This document shows positions 1-7,911 of a stretch of 20,877 nucleotides of DNA, piece by piece. The notes beneath the pieces were generated by a model. It was not told the origin of the DNA, did no database searches, and saw only the letters and a list, made by a program, of their open reading frames with translations. The stretch comes from Pseudomonadota bacterium (GTDB taxonomy: Bacteria > Pseudomonadota > Gammaproteobacteria > Steroidobacterales > Steroidobacteraceae), in assembly GCA_023433465.1 (NCBI GenBank), contig JAEZCR010000029.1, positions 1 through 20,877 on the forward strand. Reading direction: 5' to 3'. The position numbers and the translations under genes were made by a program. The first letter of the stretch is position 1; the number at the start of each line of letters is the position of its first letter.

Positions 1-1438
1 CGTACGCGGTGCCGCTCATGCGCGCATCGGAGATGCGCACCATGTCGGTGATGCCCTTGCGCAGCACCTTCGGCGGCAGCGGCATGTTGCCGACCTCGGC
101 CATGCCGGGATAACCCTTCGGGCCGCAACCCTTCAACACCATGACGCTGTTCTCGTCGATGTCGAGGTTCTCGTCGTCGATCTTCGCCTTGAAGTCCTCC
201 ATCGATTCGAACACCACGGCCTTGCCGCGATGCTTGAGTAGTTTGGGCGTCGCGGCGGACGGCTTGATCACCGCGCCATCGGGCGCGAGGTTGCCGCGCA
301 GGATCGCGATGCCGGCCTTGTCCTTGAACGGCTGCGCGTATTCCTTGATGACGTCACGATTCCAGCAGGGCGCGTCCGCGATGTTCTCGCCTATGGTCTT
401 GCCGTTCGCGGTCAACGCGTCCTTGTTGAGCACCTGCGCGATCTCGCGCAGGACCGCGGGCAGACCACCGGCATTGAAGAAGTCTTCCATCAGGTACTTG
501 CCCGACGGCTGCAGGTCGAGCAGGCATGGCAGCTGCGAAGCGAGCTTGTCCCAGTCGTCCAGCTCGAGCTTTACACCGAGTCGTCCCGCGAGCGCGAGCA
601 GATGGATGACGGAATTCGTCGAACCACCGATCGCGGCGTTTGCCTTGATCGCGTTCTCGAACGCCGCGCGCGTGAGGATCTTCGAGAGCACCAGGTCTTC
701 GCGCACCATCTCGACGATGCGCCGTCCCGAAAGCTGGGCAAGACGGTAACGCCGCGCATCGACCGCCGGGATCGCCGCGTTGCCGGGCAACGAAACGCCG
801 AGCGCCTCCACCATGCTCGCCATCGTCGACGCCGTTCCCATGGTCATGCAGTGCCCTTTCGAGCGATGCATACAGGATTCGGCAGCCGTGAATTCCTCTT
901 TTGACATCTTTCCCGCGCGCACGTCTTCCGACATCTGCCAGACGCCCGTACCGGAACCTATCTGCTTGCCGCGGTAGTGACCGGACAACATCGGCCCACC
1001 CGAGACGCCGATCGTCGGCAGGTCGCAACTCGCCGCGCCCATGAGCAACGACGGCGTTGTCTTGTCGCAACCCATGAGCAGCACGACGCCATCGATCGGA
1101 TTGCCGCGAATCGATTCCTCGACATCCATGCTCGCGAGATTGCGGAACAACATCGCGGTCGGCTTGAGCTGCGTCTCGCCGAGCGACATCACCGGAAATT
1201 CCAGCGGAAAACCGCCCGCTTCGTACACGCCGCGTTTCACGAACTCGGCGATTTCACGGAAGTGGCCGTTACACGGCGTGAGCTCGGACCACGTATTGCA
1301 GATGCCGATGACCGGGCGGCCGTCGAACAAGTCGTCGGGATAGCCCTGATTCTTGAGCCAACTGCGATGGAGGAAGCCGTCTTTGTCCTGCTTGCCGAAC
1401 CAGTCCTGGCTTCGCAGCCGCTTCACTTTCGAATCCAT
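1..1438 (-). CDS. IlvD/Edd-family sugar-acid dehydratase (probably L-arabonate dehydratase), C-terminus cut by window edge
   Basis: Seen: an open frame of 479 codons from an ATG at 1438, after the SD-like GAGGCG, to the window edge. The start reads MDSKVKRLRSQDWFGKQDKD. Cysteines at about residues 56 (SELTPCNGH), 124 (LLMGCDKTTP) and 197 (SKGHCMTMG) sit where [2Fe-2S] IlvD/Edd dehydratases keep their cluster ligands. The frame leaves the window inside ISDARMSGTAY, a conserved late motif, so roughly 100 residues are missing from a family of about 570-600. Known: these enzymes dehydrate sugar acids (arabonate, xylonate, galactonate) or dihydroxy acids to 2-keto-3-deoxy acids in the cytoplasm. 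Inferred: the N-terminal SQDWFG and NTWSELTPCN style is that of the pentonate/hexonate dehydratases rather than biosynthetic IlvD, and the divergent SDR, FAH-fold and sugar ABC genes support a sugar-acid role. The exact substrate is not proven. Confidence 0.88.
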   Translation of the reverse strand, partial: MDSKVKRLRSQDWFGKQDKDGFLHRSWLKNQGYPDDLFDGRPVIGICNTWSELTPCNGHFREIAEFVKRGVYEAGGFPLEFPVMSLGETQLKPTAMLFRNLASMDVEESIRGNPIDGVVLLMGCDKTTPSLLMGAASCDLPTIGVSGGPMLSGHYRGKQIGSGTGVWQMSEDVRAGKMSKEEFTAAESCMHRSKGHCMTMGTASTMASMVEALGVSLPGNAAIPAVDARRYRLAQLSGRRIVEMVREDLVLSKILTRAAFENAIKANAAIGGSTNSVIHLLALAGRLGVKLELDDWDKLASQLPCLLDLQPSGKYLMEDFFNAGGLPAVLREIAQVLNKDALTANGKTIGENIADAPCWNRDVIKEYAQPFKDKAGIAILRGNLAPDGAVIKPSAATPKLLKHRGKAVVFESMEDFKAKIDDENLDIDENSVMVLKGCGPKGYPGMAEVGNMPLPPKVLRKGITDMVRISDARMSGTAY

Positions 1439-1534
1439 CGTCACGCCTCTGATTTGCCGACGCGCACAATCGCACAAGCACCAGCAGAATATCTATACTC
1501 GCGCGATCCCGTTTTCGTCCGCTGAGACATTCGA
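1439..1534. promoter_or_regulatory. Divergent promoter region between the dehydratase and the sugar operon
   Basis: This 96-bp spacer separates two divergent starts and is AT-richer than its surroundings. On the plus strand TATACT at 1494-1499 is one base from a consensus -10 box and would give a leader of about 30 nt. No convincing -35 box lies 16-18 bp upstream, which fits an activator-dependent promoter. The same AT-rich core read on the minus strand gives TATAGA, a possible -10 for the dehydratase. Two direct copies of CGCACAA, at 1463-1469 and 1471-1477, lie just upstream of the plus -10 and could be half-sites for a regulator. All of this is inspection only. Confidence 0.45.
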
Positions 1535-2335
1535 ATGCCAATGGACCGTCGCGAGTCGCCCGCGGCCCTCACCGGGGGGGCCATCTACCCGTCGCTGCGC
1601 GGGCGGAGCGTGTTCATCACGGGCGGTGGTTCTGGAATCGGCGCGTCTCTGACGGAAGCCTTCGCAAGACAGGGATCGCTCGTTGCATTTGTTGATATCG
1701 CAGAAACGCCCTCGCAGGCGCTCGTGCAGAAGATCGAACTAGCGGGACATCCTCGCCCGTGGTACCGCAAGACCGACGTCACCGACATTCCCGCGTTGCA
1801 GGCCGCCATCAGGGACGCCGCGCGCGACATGGGCGATTTCCACGTGCTCATCAACAACGTGGCCAACGACGAGCGCCACAACTTCATGGACGTCACGCCC
1901 GAGTATTACGACGAGCGCATCGCGGTGAACCAGCGGCCCGCGTTCTTCGCGATGCAGGCTGTCGTCCCCGCCATGAAGAAGATGGGCGGTGGTTCGATCA
2001 TCAACTTCGGTTCCAACTCCTATGGAGCGAAGGGCCGCAACATGCCGGTGTACACGACGGCGAAGTCGTCGGTGATCGGCTTGACGCGCGGCATGGCCGC
2101 CGAACTCGGCGAGCACCGCATCCGCGTCAACGTCATCACGCCCGGCTGGATCATGACCCCGCGCCAGGTCGAGAAGTGGCTGACGCCCGAGGGCGATCTC
2201 GAGATCAAGCGCAACCAGGTGCTGCCCGACAAGGTGACGCCCGAAGACGTCGCGCCGCTCGCATTGTTCCTCGCATCCGACGATGCGCGCGCCTGCTCGG
2301 CCCAGGAATACATCGTCGACGCCGGGTGGCTCTAA
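1535..2335 (+). CDS. SDR-family NAD-dependent sugar 1-dehydrogenase (predicted)
   Basis: A 266-residue classical short-chain dehydrogenase. Seen: the cofactor motif TGGGSGIG at residues 29-36, an Asp at the end of the second strand (FVDIA, D54) that favours NAD over NADP, DVTD near 81-84, NNVA at 107-110, N132, and the catalytic set S160, Y173 and K177 (YTTAK). The C-terminal DAGWL ending is typical of the family. An in-frame ATG also lies two codons in (1541); either would serve. Known: SDRs of this kind oxidise the C1 hydroxyl of aldoses to lactones. Inferred: with an aldonate dehydratase opposite and a pentose/hexose-type ABC transporter downstream, it is the first step of an oxidative sugar pathway, probably L-arabinose or D-galactose 1-dehydrogenase. 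The stop lies 3 nt before the next ATG, so the genes are probably cotranscribed. The substrate cannot be read from the sequence. Confidence 0.82.
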   Translation: MPMDRRESPAALTGGAIYPSLRGRSVFITGGGSGIGASLTEAFARQGSLVAFVDIAETPSQALVQKIELAGHPRPWYRKTDVTDIPALQAAIRDAARDMGDFHVLINNVANDERHNFMDVTPEYYDERIAVNQRPAFFAMQAVVPAMKKMGGGSIINFGSNSYGAKGRNMPVYTTAKSSVIGLTRGMAAELGEHRIRVNVITPGWIMTPRQVEKWLTPEGDLEIKRNQVLPDKVTPEDVAPLALFLASDDARACSAQEYIVDAGWL

Positions 2336-2338
2336 CTA

Positions 2339-3331
2339 ATGAAACTGCTGCAATACATCGATGCCGGACGGACGCGAGTGGCGCTGGTCGCCCAGGATGG
2401 CTCCCTGCGCCCGCTTGCCCGTTTCACCACGACCTACCAACTCGCCGAGCGCGCGATCGCGGAGCGCCGCACGCTCGATGACATGGTGAAGGCGGAAGCG
2501 CTCGACGCGCCGATTTCGTACGACGACCTGCTGCGCGACGGCCGGCTGCTGCCGCCGCTCACGCACCCCGATCCCGCGCACACGCTGGTCGCGGGCACGG
2601 GCCTCACGCATCTCGGCAGCGCCGCCGCGCGCGACGCGATGCACCAGAAGATTTCGGGCCAGGCCGAGCTCACCGACTCCATGAAGATGTTCAAGTGGGG
2701 AGTCGAGGGCGGCAAGCCGAAGGGCGACGCGCCGGGCACGCAGCCCGAGTGGTTCTACAAGGGTAATGGCGGCAACGTCGTCGCCTGCGGGCAGTCCATC
2801 CGCTCACCCGACTTCGCGGAAGATCACGGCGAGGAGCCGGAGCTCGTGGGCCTCTACGTCATCGACGACAACGGGCGGCCGCACCGGCTCGGCTTCGCGA
2901 TCGGCAACGAGTTCTCGGACCACGTGACCGAGCGCCGCAACTATCTACTGCTCGCGCACTCGAAGCTGCGGCAATGCGGCGTCGGGCCGATGCTCAACAC
3001 CGGCGCACCCCCCGCGCACCTGGAGGGCACGAGCCGCATCCGCCGCGGCGCCGAGGTGCTGTGGCAGAAGCCCTTCCTCACGGGTGAAGCGAACATGAGC
3101 CACACGTTCGCGAATCTCGAATATCACCATTTCAAGTACCGGCAGCACCGCGTGCCGGGCGACGTTCACGTCCATTTCTTCGGCACGGCGACCGTGAGCT
3201 GCGCCGACGGCATCAGGACTCAGGCGGGCGACGTGTTCGAAATCGACCTGCCGGCGCTCGGCGCGCCGCTCGTCAACAGACTCGAAATCGAGCCGGGCGG
3301 CCTCGGGCCCAACACCACCGGCCAGCTTTGA
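2339..3331 (+). CDS. FAH-fold protein of the AraD1/GguC type (putative 2-keto-3-deoxy-L-arabonate dehydratase)
   Basis: 330 residues beginning MKLLQYIDAGRTRVAL. Seen: a C-terminal fumarylacetoacetate-hydrolase fold with a probable metal site at E166-x-E168 (GEEPELVGLYVID) and an Asp in NEFSDH near 194, then conserved NYLLLAHSKLRQCGVGP and late GDVFEIDLPALGAPLVN. The full-length N-terminal domain and the length match proteins annotated as AraD1 or GguC. Known: GguC lies next to the chvE-gguAB sugar transporter genes in Agrobacterium. AraD1-type members have been linked to L-arabinose oxidation at the 2-keto-3-deoxyarabonate step. Inferred: here it follows the SDR and precedes a complete CUT2 transporter, so the same role is likely. 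A hydrolase acting on another 2-keto-3-deoxy sugar acid is the main alternative. Confidence 0.8.
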   Translation: MKLLQYIDAGRTRVALVAQDGSLRPLARFTTTYQLAERAIAERRTLDDMVKAEALDAPISYDDLLRDGRLLPPLTHPDPAHTLVAGTGLTHLGSAAARDAMHQKISGQAELTDSMKMFKWGVEGGKPKGDAPGTQPEWFYKGNGGNVVACGQSIRSPDFAEDHGEEPELVGLYVIDDNGRPHRLGFAIGNEFSDHVTERRNYLLLAHSKLRQCGVGPMLNTGAPPAHLEGTSRIRRGAEVLWQKPFLTGEANMSHTFANLEYHHFKYRQHRVPGDVHVHFFGTATVSCADGIRTQAGDVFEIDLPALGAPLVNRLEIEPGGLGPNTTGQL

Positions 3332-3345
3332 CCAACGGGGGACTC

Positions 3346-4320
3346 ATGACTCACATCTCGCGGCGCTTCGGCCCGATCCTTCTCTGCGTTGCCATGGTCG
3401 GCGCCCTTCTGCTCGCGGGATGTACGCGCGAAAAGAAAGATGACCGCATCGTGCTCGGCTTCAGCCAGATCGGCGCCGAGAGCGAGTGGCGCACCGCGAA
3501 CACGGAATCGATCAAGGCGGCCGCGGCCCTCAGCAACATCGATCTGCGTTTCGCCGATGCTCAGCAGAAGCAGGAAAACCAGATCAAGGCGATCCGTTCG
3601 TTCATCGCGCAGAAGGTCGACGTGATCGCGTTCTCGCCGGTGGTCGAAACCGGCTGGGACACGGTGCTGCAGGAAGCCAAGACCGCGGGCATTCCCGTCA
3701 TCCTCACCGACCGCGCGGTGACCAGCGACCCGTCGCTGTACGTGGGTTTCATCGGTTCGGATTTCGTCGAGGAAGGCCGCAAGGCGGCGCGCTGGGTGCT
3801 CGACGAATACAGGGACGCCGCCGGCGACGTGAACATCGTCGAACTACAGGGCACGGTCGGCTCGGCACCCGCGAACGATCGCAAGAAGGGTTTCGAGGAA
3901 GTCATTTCCGCGGAGCCGCGTTTCAAGATCATCCGCTCGCAGTCGGGTGACTTCACGCGCTCGAAGGGCAAAGAGCAGATGGAGTCGATCCTGAAGTCCG
4001 AGACGCGCCCCATCCACGTGCTCTACGCGCACAACGACGACATGGCGATCGGCGCCATCCAGGCGATCGAGGAAGCGGGAAAGAAGCCGGGCAGCGAGAT
4101 CAAGATCGTGTCGATCGACGCCGTGAAGGGCGCGTTCGAGGCGATGATCGCGGGCAAACTCAACGTCACCATCGAGTGCAATCCGCTCCTAGGACCGCAA
4201 CTGATGACCTCGGTCACCGAGGTCGTCGCGGGCCGGCCGATTCCGAAGCGCATCGTCGTGGAAGAAGGCGTCTTCCCGATGGAGACGGCGAAGCAGCACA
4301 TCCAGTCGCGCACGTACTGA
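3346..4320 (+). CDS. Sugar ABC transporter substrate-binding lipoprotein, YtfQ-like
   Basis: 324 residues. I choose ATG 3346, preceded by GGGGGA at 3337-3342. A TTG at 3328 overlapping the previous stop would add six residues. Seen: a basic N-terminus, a hydrophobic stretch and a lipobox LLAGC (Cys26), then a periplasmic binding protein of family 1. Segments VLGFSQIGAESEWR, DAQQKQENQIKAIRSF, VELQGTVGSAPANDRKKGF, SQSGDFTRSKGKEQMES and YAHNDDMAIGAIQAIEEAG are very close to what I recall of E. coli YtfQ. Known: YtfQ-type proteins bind galactofuranose and related aldoses, and relatives serve in L-arabinose uptake. Odd: a lipid anchor is unusual for a Gram-negative sugar-binding protein. It is followed after 11 nt by the ATPase gene. 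Confidence 0.9.
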   Translation: MTHISRRFGPILLCVAMVGALLLAGCTREKKDDRIVLGFSQIGAESEWRTANTESIKAAAALSNIDLRFADAQQKQENQIKAIRSFIAQKVDVIAFSPVVETGWDTVLQEAKTAGIPVILTDRAVTSDPSLYVGFIGSDFVEEGRKAARWVLDEYRDAAGDVNIVELQGTVGSAPANDRKKGFEEVISAEPRFKIIRSQSGDFTRSKGKEQMESILKSETRPIHVLYAHNDDMAIGAIQAIEEAGKKPGSEIKIVSIDAVKGAFEAMIAGKLNVTIECNPLLGPQLMTSVTEVVAGRPIPKRIVVEEGVFPMETAKQHIQSRTY

Positions 4321-4331
4321 ACGCGACCGCC

Positions 4332-5897
4332 ATGGGTGATCCCGCCATTGTGCTCGAGGCGCGCGACATCGCGCGCGCCTTCCCCGGCGTGCAGGCGCTC
4401 GCCGGCGTCGAGCTCACGTTGCGCGCGGGAGAAGTGCACGCGCTGATGGGCCAGAACGGCGCCGGCAAGTCGACGCTGATCAAGGTCCTCACCGGCGTGC
4501 ACGCGCCCGATGCCGGCACGATCAAACTACTTGGCGCGGAGGTGCGGCCGACCTCGCCGTTGCACGCGCAGGACCTGGGCATCAGCGCCGTCCATCAGGA
4601 AAGCCACCTGCTGCCGAATCTCACCGTCGCGGAGAACATCTGCGCGGGACGGTATCCCCGCCGGCCGTGGATGCGTGGCGGCGGCATCGACTGGCCCGAG
4701 ACCAACCGTCGGGCACGCGCGCTGCTCGCCGACCTCGGCATCGACATCGACGTCGAACAACTCGCGGGCGGGTTGCCCGCGGCGCTGCAGCAGCTCGCGA
4801 CCGTCGCACGCGCCGTCTCGACCGACGCACGGGTACTGATCCTCGACGAGCCCACCTCGAGCCTCGACGCCGGCGAAGTGCAGGCGTTGTTCGCGCTGAT
4901 CCGCAAGCTGCGCGACAAGGGCGTCGCGATCCTGTTCGTCACGCATTTCCTCGACCAGGTCTACGAGATCTGCGACCGCATCACCGTGCTGCGCAACGGG
5001 AAGTTCGTCGGCGAGTACGCCTGTTCGCGCCTCGACGCGCATGCGCTCGTGGCCGCGATGGTCGGACGCGAGATCGCGATGGCTACGGCGCCTCCGTCCC
5101 CGGGCGACCAGACTACCGCCGGCGCAACCGCTTCGAGCGCCGTGCCCGTGCTCGCCGCGCGCGGCGTCTCGCGCCGCGGCCAGCTCCAGCCGATGGACCT
5201 CGAACTGCAGCGCGGCGAAGTGCTCGGACTCGCGGGCCTGCTCGGCTCGGGCCGCACCGAGCTCGCGCGCGTACTGTTCGCGCTCGACGCGCGCGACTCG
5301 GGCGAGATCTCGATCGACGGCCGGCCCGTCGCGCTCGAATCGCCCGCGGACGCGCTGAAGCTCGGCCTCGGCTTCTGCCCAGAGGACCGCAAGGAAAGCG
5401 GCATCGTCGCGGAGCTTTCCGTGCGCGAGAACATCGTGCTCGCGCTGCAGTCGCGCATGGGCCTCGCGAAGTTCCTGCCGCCCGCCGAACAGCGCGCGAT
5501 CGCGGAGAAGATGGTGGCGGCGCTCGGCATCAAGACCGCGAGCATCGAAACACCGATCGGCCAGCTTTCGGGCGGCAACCAGCAGAAGGCGATCATCGCG
5601 CGCTGGCTCGCCACCAACCCGCGCGTCCTGATCCTCGACGAGCCGACGCGCGGCATCGACATCGCCGCCAAGCAGGAACTCATGAACGAAATTCTCGCGC
5701 TGGCGCGCGGCGGAACGGCGGTGCTGTTCATCTCCGCGGAAATCGAGGAAGTCGTGCGCGTCTCGGATCGCATCGTCGTCCTGCGCGACCGCGCGAAGGC
5801 CGGAGAGCTGCCGCGCGGCGCGAGTGATGACGCGGTGTACGCGATCATCGCCCAGTCCACGAGCCACACCGCCGCGACCCCCGGGGCCTCCGCATGA
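4332..5897 (+). CDS. Sugar ABC transporter ATP-binding protein with two ABC domains, YtfR/AraG-like
   Basis: 521 residues from ATG 4332 (MGDPAIVLEARDI). The frame is open further upstream, but that part overlaps the binding-protein gene and looks like shadow sequence. Domain 1 has Walker A GQNGAGKST near 40-48, a degenerate signature (LPAALQQLATVARA, near 147-160) and Walker B VLILDEPTSSLD near 167-178. Domain 2 has the loose Walker A GLLGSGRTEL near 301-310, PEDRKESG near 350, the full signature LSGGNQQKAIIARWL near 411 and VLILDEPTRGID near 431. This one-good, one-degenerate pattern is typical of CUT2 monosaccharide ATPases. It powers the two permeases that follow, and its stop overlaps the next start (ATGA). 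Confidence 0.93.
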   Translation: MGDPAIVLEARDIARAFPGVQALAGVELTLRAGEVHALMGQNGAGKSTLIKVLTGVHAPDAGTIKLLGAEVRPTSPLHAQDLGISAVHQESHLLPNLTVAENICAGRYPRRPWMRGGGIDWPETNRRARALLADLGIDIDVEQLAGGLPAALQQLATVARAVSTDARVLILDEPTSSLDAGEVQALFALIRKLRDKGVAILFVTHFLDQVYEICDRITVLRNGKFVGEYACSRLDAHALVAAMVGREIAMATAPPSPGDQTTAGATASSAVPVLAARGVSRRGQLQPMDLELQRGEVLGLAGLLGSGRTELARVLFALDARDSGEISIDGRPVALESPADALKLGLGFCPEDRKESGIVAELSVRENIVLALQSRMGLAKFLPPAEQRAIAEKMVAALGIKTASIETPIGQLSGGNQQKAIIARWLATNPRVLILDEPTRGIDIAAKQELMNEILALARGGTAVLFISAEIEEVVRVSDRIVVLRDRAKAGELPRGASDDAVYAIIAQSTSHTAATPGASA

Positions 5898-6946
5898 AAC
5901 GCCTGCGCGAACATGCGTTGTTCTGGCCAGCCACCACGCTCCTGCTGCTGCTCGCCGCGAGCGCGCTGTTCAATCCGTCGTTCCTCTCGATCACGTGGCA
6001 GGACGGGCACTTCTACGGCAGCGTCATCGACATCCTGAATCGCGCGGCGCCGCTCATCATCGTCTCACTGGGCATGACGCTCGTGATCGCCGTGCGCGGC
6101 CTCGACATTTCCGTCGGCGCGGTCGTCGCGATCTCGGCCGCGGTCGCGGCGCTCATGATCGGCGGCAGTTTCTCCGCCGACGGCGCGGTCGAAAGCCGCT
6201 ATCCACTGTGGCTCGCGCTCGGCACGGCGCTCGCGGTCGCGGCGGCCTGCGGATTGTGGAACGGCATGTTGGTCGTGAAGGCGGGCATGCAACCCATCGT
6301 CGCGACACTCATCCTCATGGTCGCCGGGCGCGGGATCGCGCAGCTGCTCACCGGCGGCCAGATCATCACTATCTATTACGCCCCGTTCTTCGCGCTCGGC
6401 AACGGCTATCTGCTGGGGCTGCCCGTCGCATTGTGGATCGCGGCGCTCACGTTCGCCGCGCTCTGGCTGTTGCTGACCCGCACGGCGCTCGGACTGTTCG
6501 TGCGCGCCATCGGCGGCAATCCCGAGGCCGCGCGCGTGGCCGGAGTGCGTTCCTCGGCCATCAGCCTGTGCGTGTACACGTTCTGCGGCTTCGCGGCCGG
6601 TATCGCCGGTCTCATCGTGAGCTCGAACGTCAAGAGCGCGGACGCCAACAACGCAGGCAACTTGCTCGAGCTCGACGCGATTCTCGCGGTGACGCTCGGC
6701 GGCACGGCGCTCACGGGCGGCCGTTTCACGCTCGCCGGCACCGTGATCGGCGCGCTGATCATCCAGACGCTGACGTCGATCATCTACTCGTTCGGAGTAC
6801 CGCCCGAGGTCAATCTCGTGGTGAAGGCCGCGCTCGTGTTCGCGGTGATGCTGTTGCAGTCGGCGGAGTTCCGCTCGCTGGTGTGGCGCGCCGCGCGCAC
6901 CGATAAACCCGCCGCGGCGCGTGCCGACGAAGGGGCGGCGCCATGA
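5894..6946 (+). CDS. Sugar ABC transporter permease, YtfT-like
   Basis: 350 residues, mostly hydrophobic, of the BPD_transp_2 (CUT2 permease) type. The diagnostic GLDISVGAVVAIS motif is at about 69-81, and NPEAARVAGV, conserved in a cytoplasmic loop, follows later. The late segment with LGGTALTGGRFTLAGTVIGA is the usual C-terminal signature. The ATG overlaps the ATPase stop by 4 nt, and its own stop overlaps the next permease start (ATGA at 6943), so translation is probably coupled. The C-terminus (about 15 residues, Ala/Arg rich) is slightly extended and polar. Expected partner: the next permease in a heterodimeric inner-membrane channel. Confidence 0.92.
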   Translation: MKRLREHALFWPATTLLLLLAASALFNPSFLSITWQDGHFYGSVIDILNRAAPLIIVSLGMTLVIAVRGLDISVGAVVAISAAVAALMIGGSFSADGAVESRYPLWLALGTALAVAAACGLWNGMLVVKAGMQPIVATLILMVAGRGIAQLLTGGQIITIYYAPFFALGNGYLLGLPVALWIAALTFAALWLLLTRTALGLFVRAIGGNPEAARVAGVRSSAISLCVYTFCGFAAGIAGLIVSSNVKSADANNAGNLLELDAILAVTLGGTALTGGRFTLAGTVIGALIIQTLTSIIYSFGVPPEVNLVVKAALVFAVMLLQSAEFRSLVWRAARTDKPAAARADEGAAP

Positions 6947-7911
6947 ACGGCGTGATGAATCGCCGCCTGCTGCCGCTCGCCGTGACGATGGCGCTGTTCG
7001 TCGCGATGGCCGCGTACGGCGCGCTGCGTTACGACGCGTTCCTCTCGCCGCAGGTGTTCCTGAACCTGATCATCGACAACGCGTTCCTGTGCATCGTCGC
7101 AGTCGGCATGACGTTCGTGATCCTCTCGGGCGGCATCGATCTGTCCGTCGGAGCGGTGATCGCGCTGACGACCATGATCTCCGCCGCGCTGCTCGCCGCG
7201 GGCTGGAATCCGTACGCGGCGATGGCGGTGGTGCTCGTCATCGGCGCCGTGTTCGGCGGACTGCAGGGTTACCTGATCCAGCGCTTCGGGCTCGCGCCGT
7301 TCATCGTCACGCTCGCCGGCATGTTCCTCGCGCGCGGTTGCTGCTATCTGATCAGCACCGAGTCGATCCCGATCGTCGATCCCACCTACGGGGCGATCGC
7401 CCAGGCCCGCATTCCGGTCGGCCCGGACGCCTCCCACACCGTCGGCGGGATCATCGCCCTCCCCGTGGTCGCGATCGCGATTCGCATTGCGCACGCGACC
7501 GAGTTCGGCCGCACCGTGTACGCGATCGGCGGCGGCGAAGCCTCGGCGCGGCTGATGGGCCTCAAGGTGGATTCGACCAAGATCGGTGTCTATCTACTGA
7601 GCGGCCTGAGCGCGGCGCTCGCCGGCATCGTCATGACGTTCTACATGCTCTCGGGCTACAGCCTGCACGCCATGGGCCTCGAGCTCGACGCCATCGCCGC
7701 CGTGGTCATCGGCGGCACGCTGCTGGCGGGCGGCGTGGGGTACGTCGCCGGAACGTTGTTCGGCGTGCTGATTCTCGGCATCATCCAGACTCTAATCGCG
7801 TTTGACGGGAGCCTGAGTTCATGGTGGACGCGAATCGTCGTAGGTGCCTTGCTCTTGCTCTTCTGCCTCTTGCAGCGGCTCTTCGAGGGGCGAACGCACA
7901 AGGCCCAGTAA
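6943..7911 (+). CDS. Sugar ABC transporter permease, YjfF-like
   Basis: 322 residues. Hydrophobic helices run throughout, with the CUT2 motif SGGIDLSVGAVIALT near 62-76, LAPFIVTLAGMFLARG, and the C-terminal VIGGTLLAGGVGYVAGTLFG. A short N-terminal tail is followed by the first helix from about residue 9; the in-frame Met5 is an alternative start. Its last 30 codons (7821-7911), encoding the final membrane helix ending near LLLLFCLLQRLFEG, overlap the start of the downstream epimerase gene in another frame. The gene order of binding protein, ATPase, permease, permease matches ytfQ-ytfR-ytfT-yjfF. Confidence 0.92.
   Translation: MNGVMNRRLLPLAVTMALFVAMAAYGALRYDAFLSPQVFLNLIIDNAFLCIVAVGMTFVILSGGIDLSVGAVIALTTMISAALLAAGWNPYAAMAVVLVIGAVFGGLQGYLIQRFGLAPFIVTLAGMFLARGCCYLISTESIPIVDPTYGAIAQARIPVGPDASHTVGGIIALPVVAIAIRIAHATEFGRTVYAIGGGEASARLMGLKVDSTKIGVYLLSGLSAALAGIVMTFYMLSGYSLHAMGLELDAIAAVVIGGTLLAGGVGYVAGTLFGVLILGIIQTLIAFDGSLSSWWTRIVVGALLLLFCLLQRLFEGRTHKAQ

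Noticed and set aside
3328..3345. TTG start for the sugar-binding protein overlapping the FAH stop
   Set aside because: An ATG 18 nt downstream has a G-rich ribosome site and gives a cleaner lipoprotein signal. TTG coupling remains possible but less likely.
4527..5867. Long minus-strand open frame opposite the ABC ATPase gene
   Set aside because: The opposite frame has full ATPase motifs; this one is low-complexity Arg/Glu/Ala shadow sequence.
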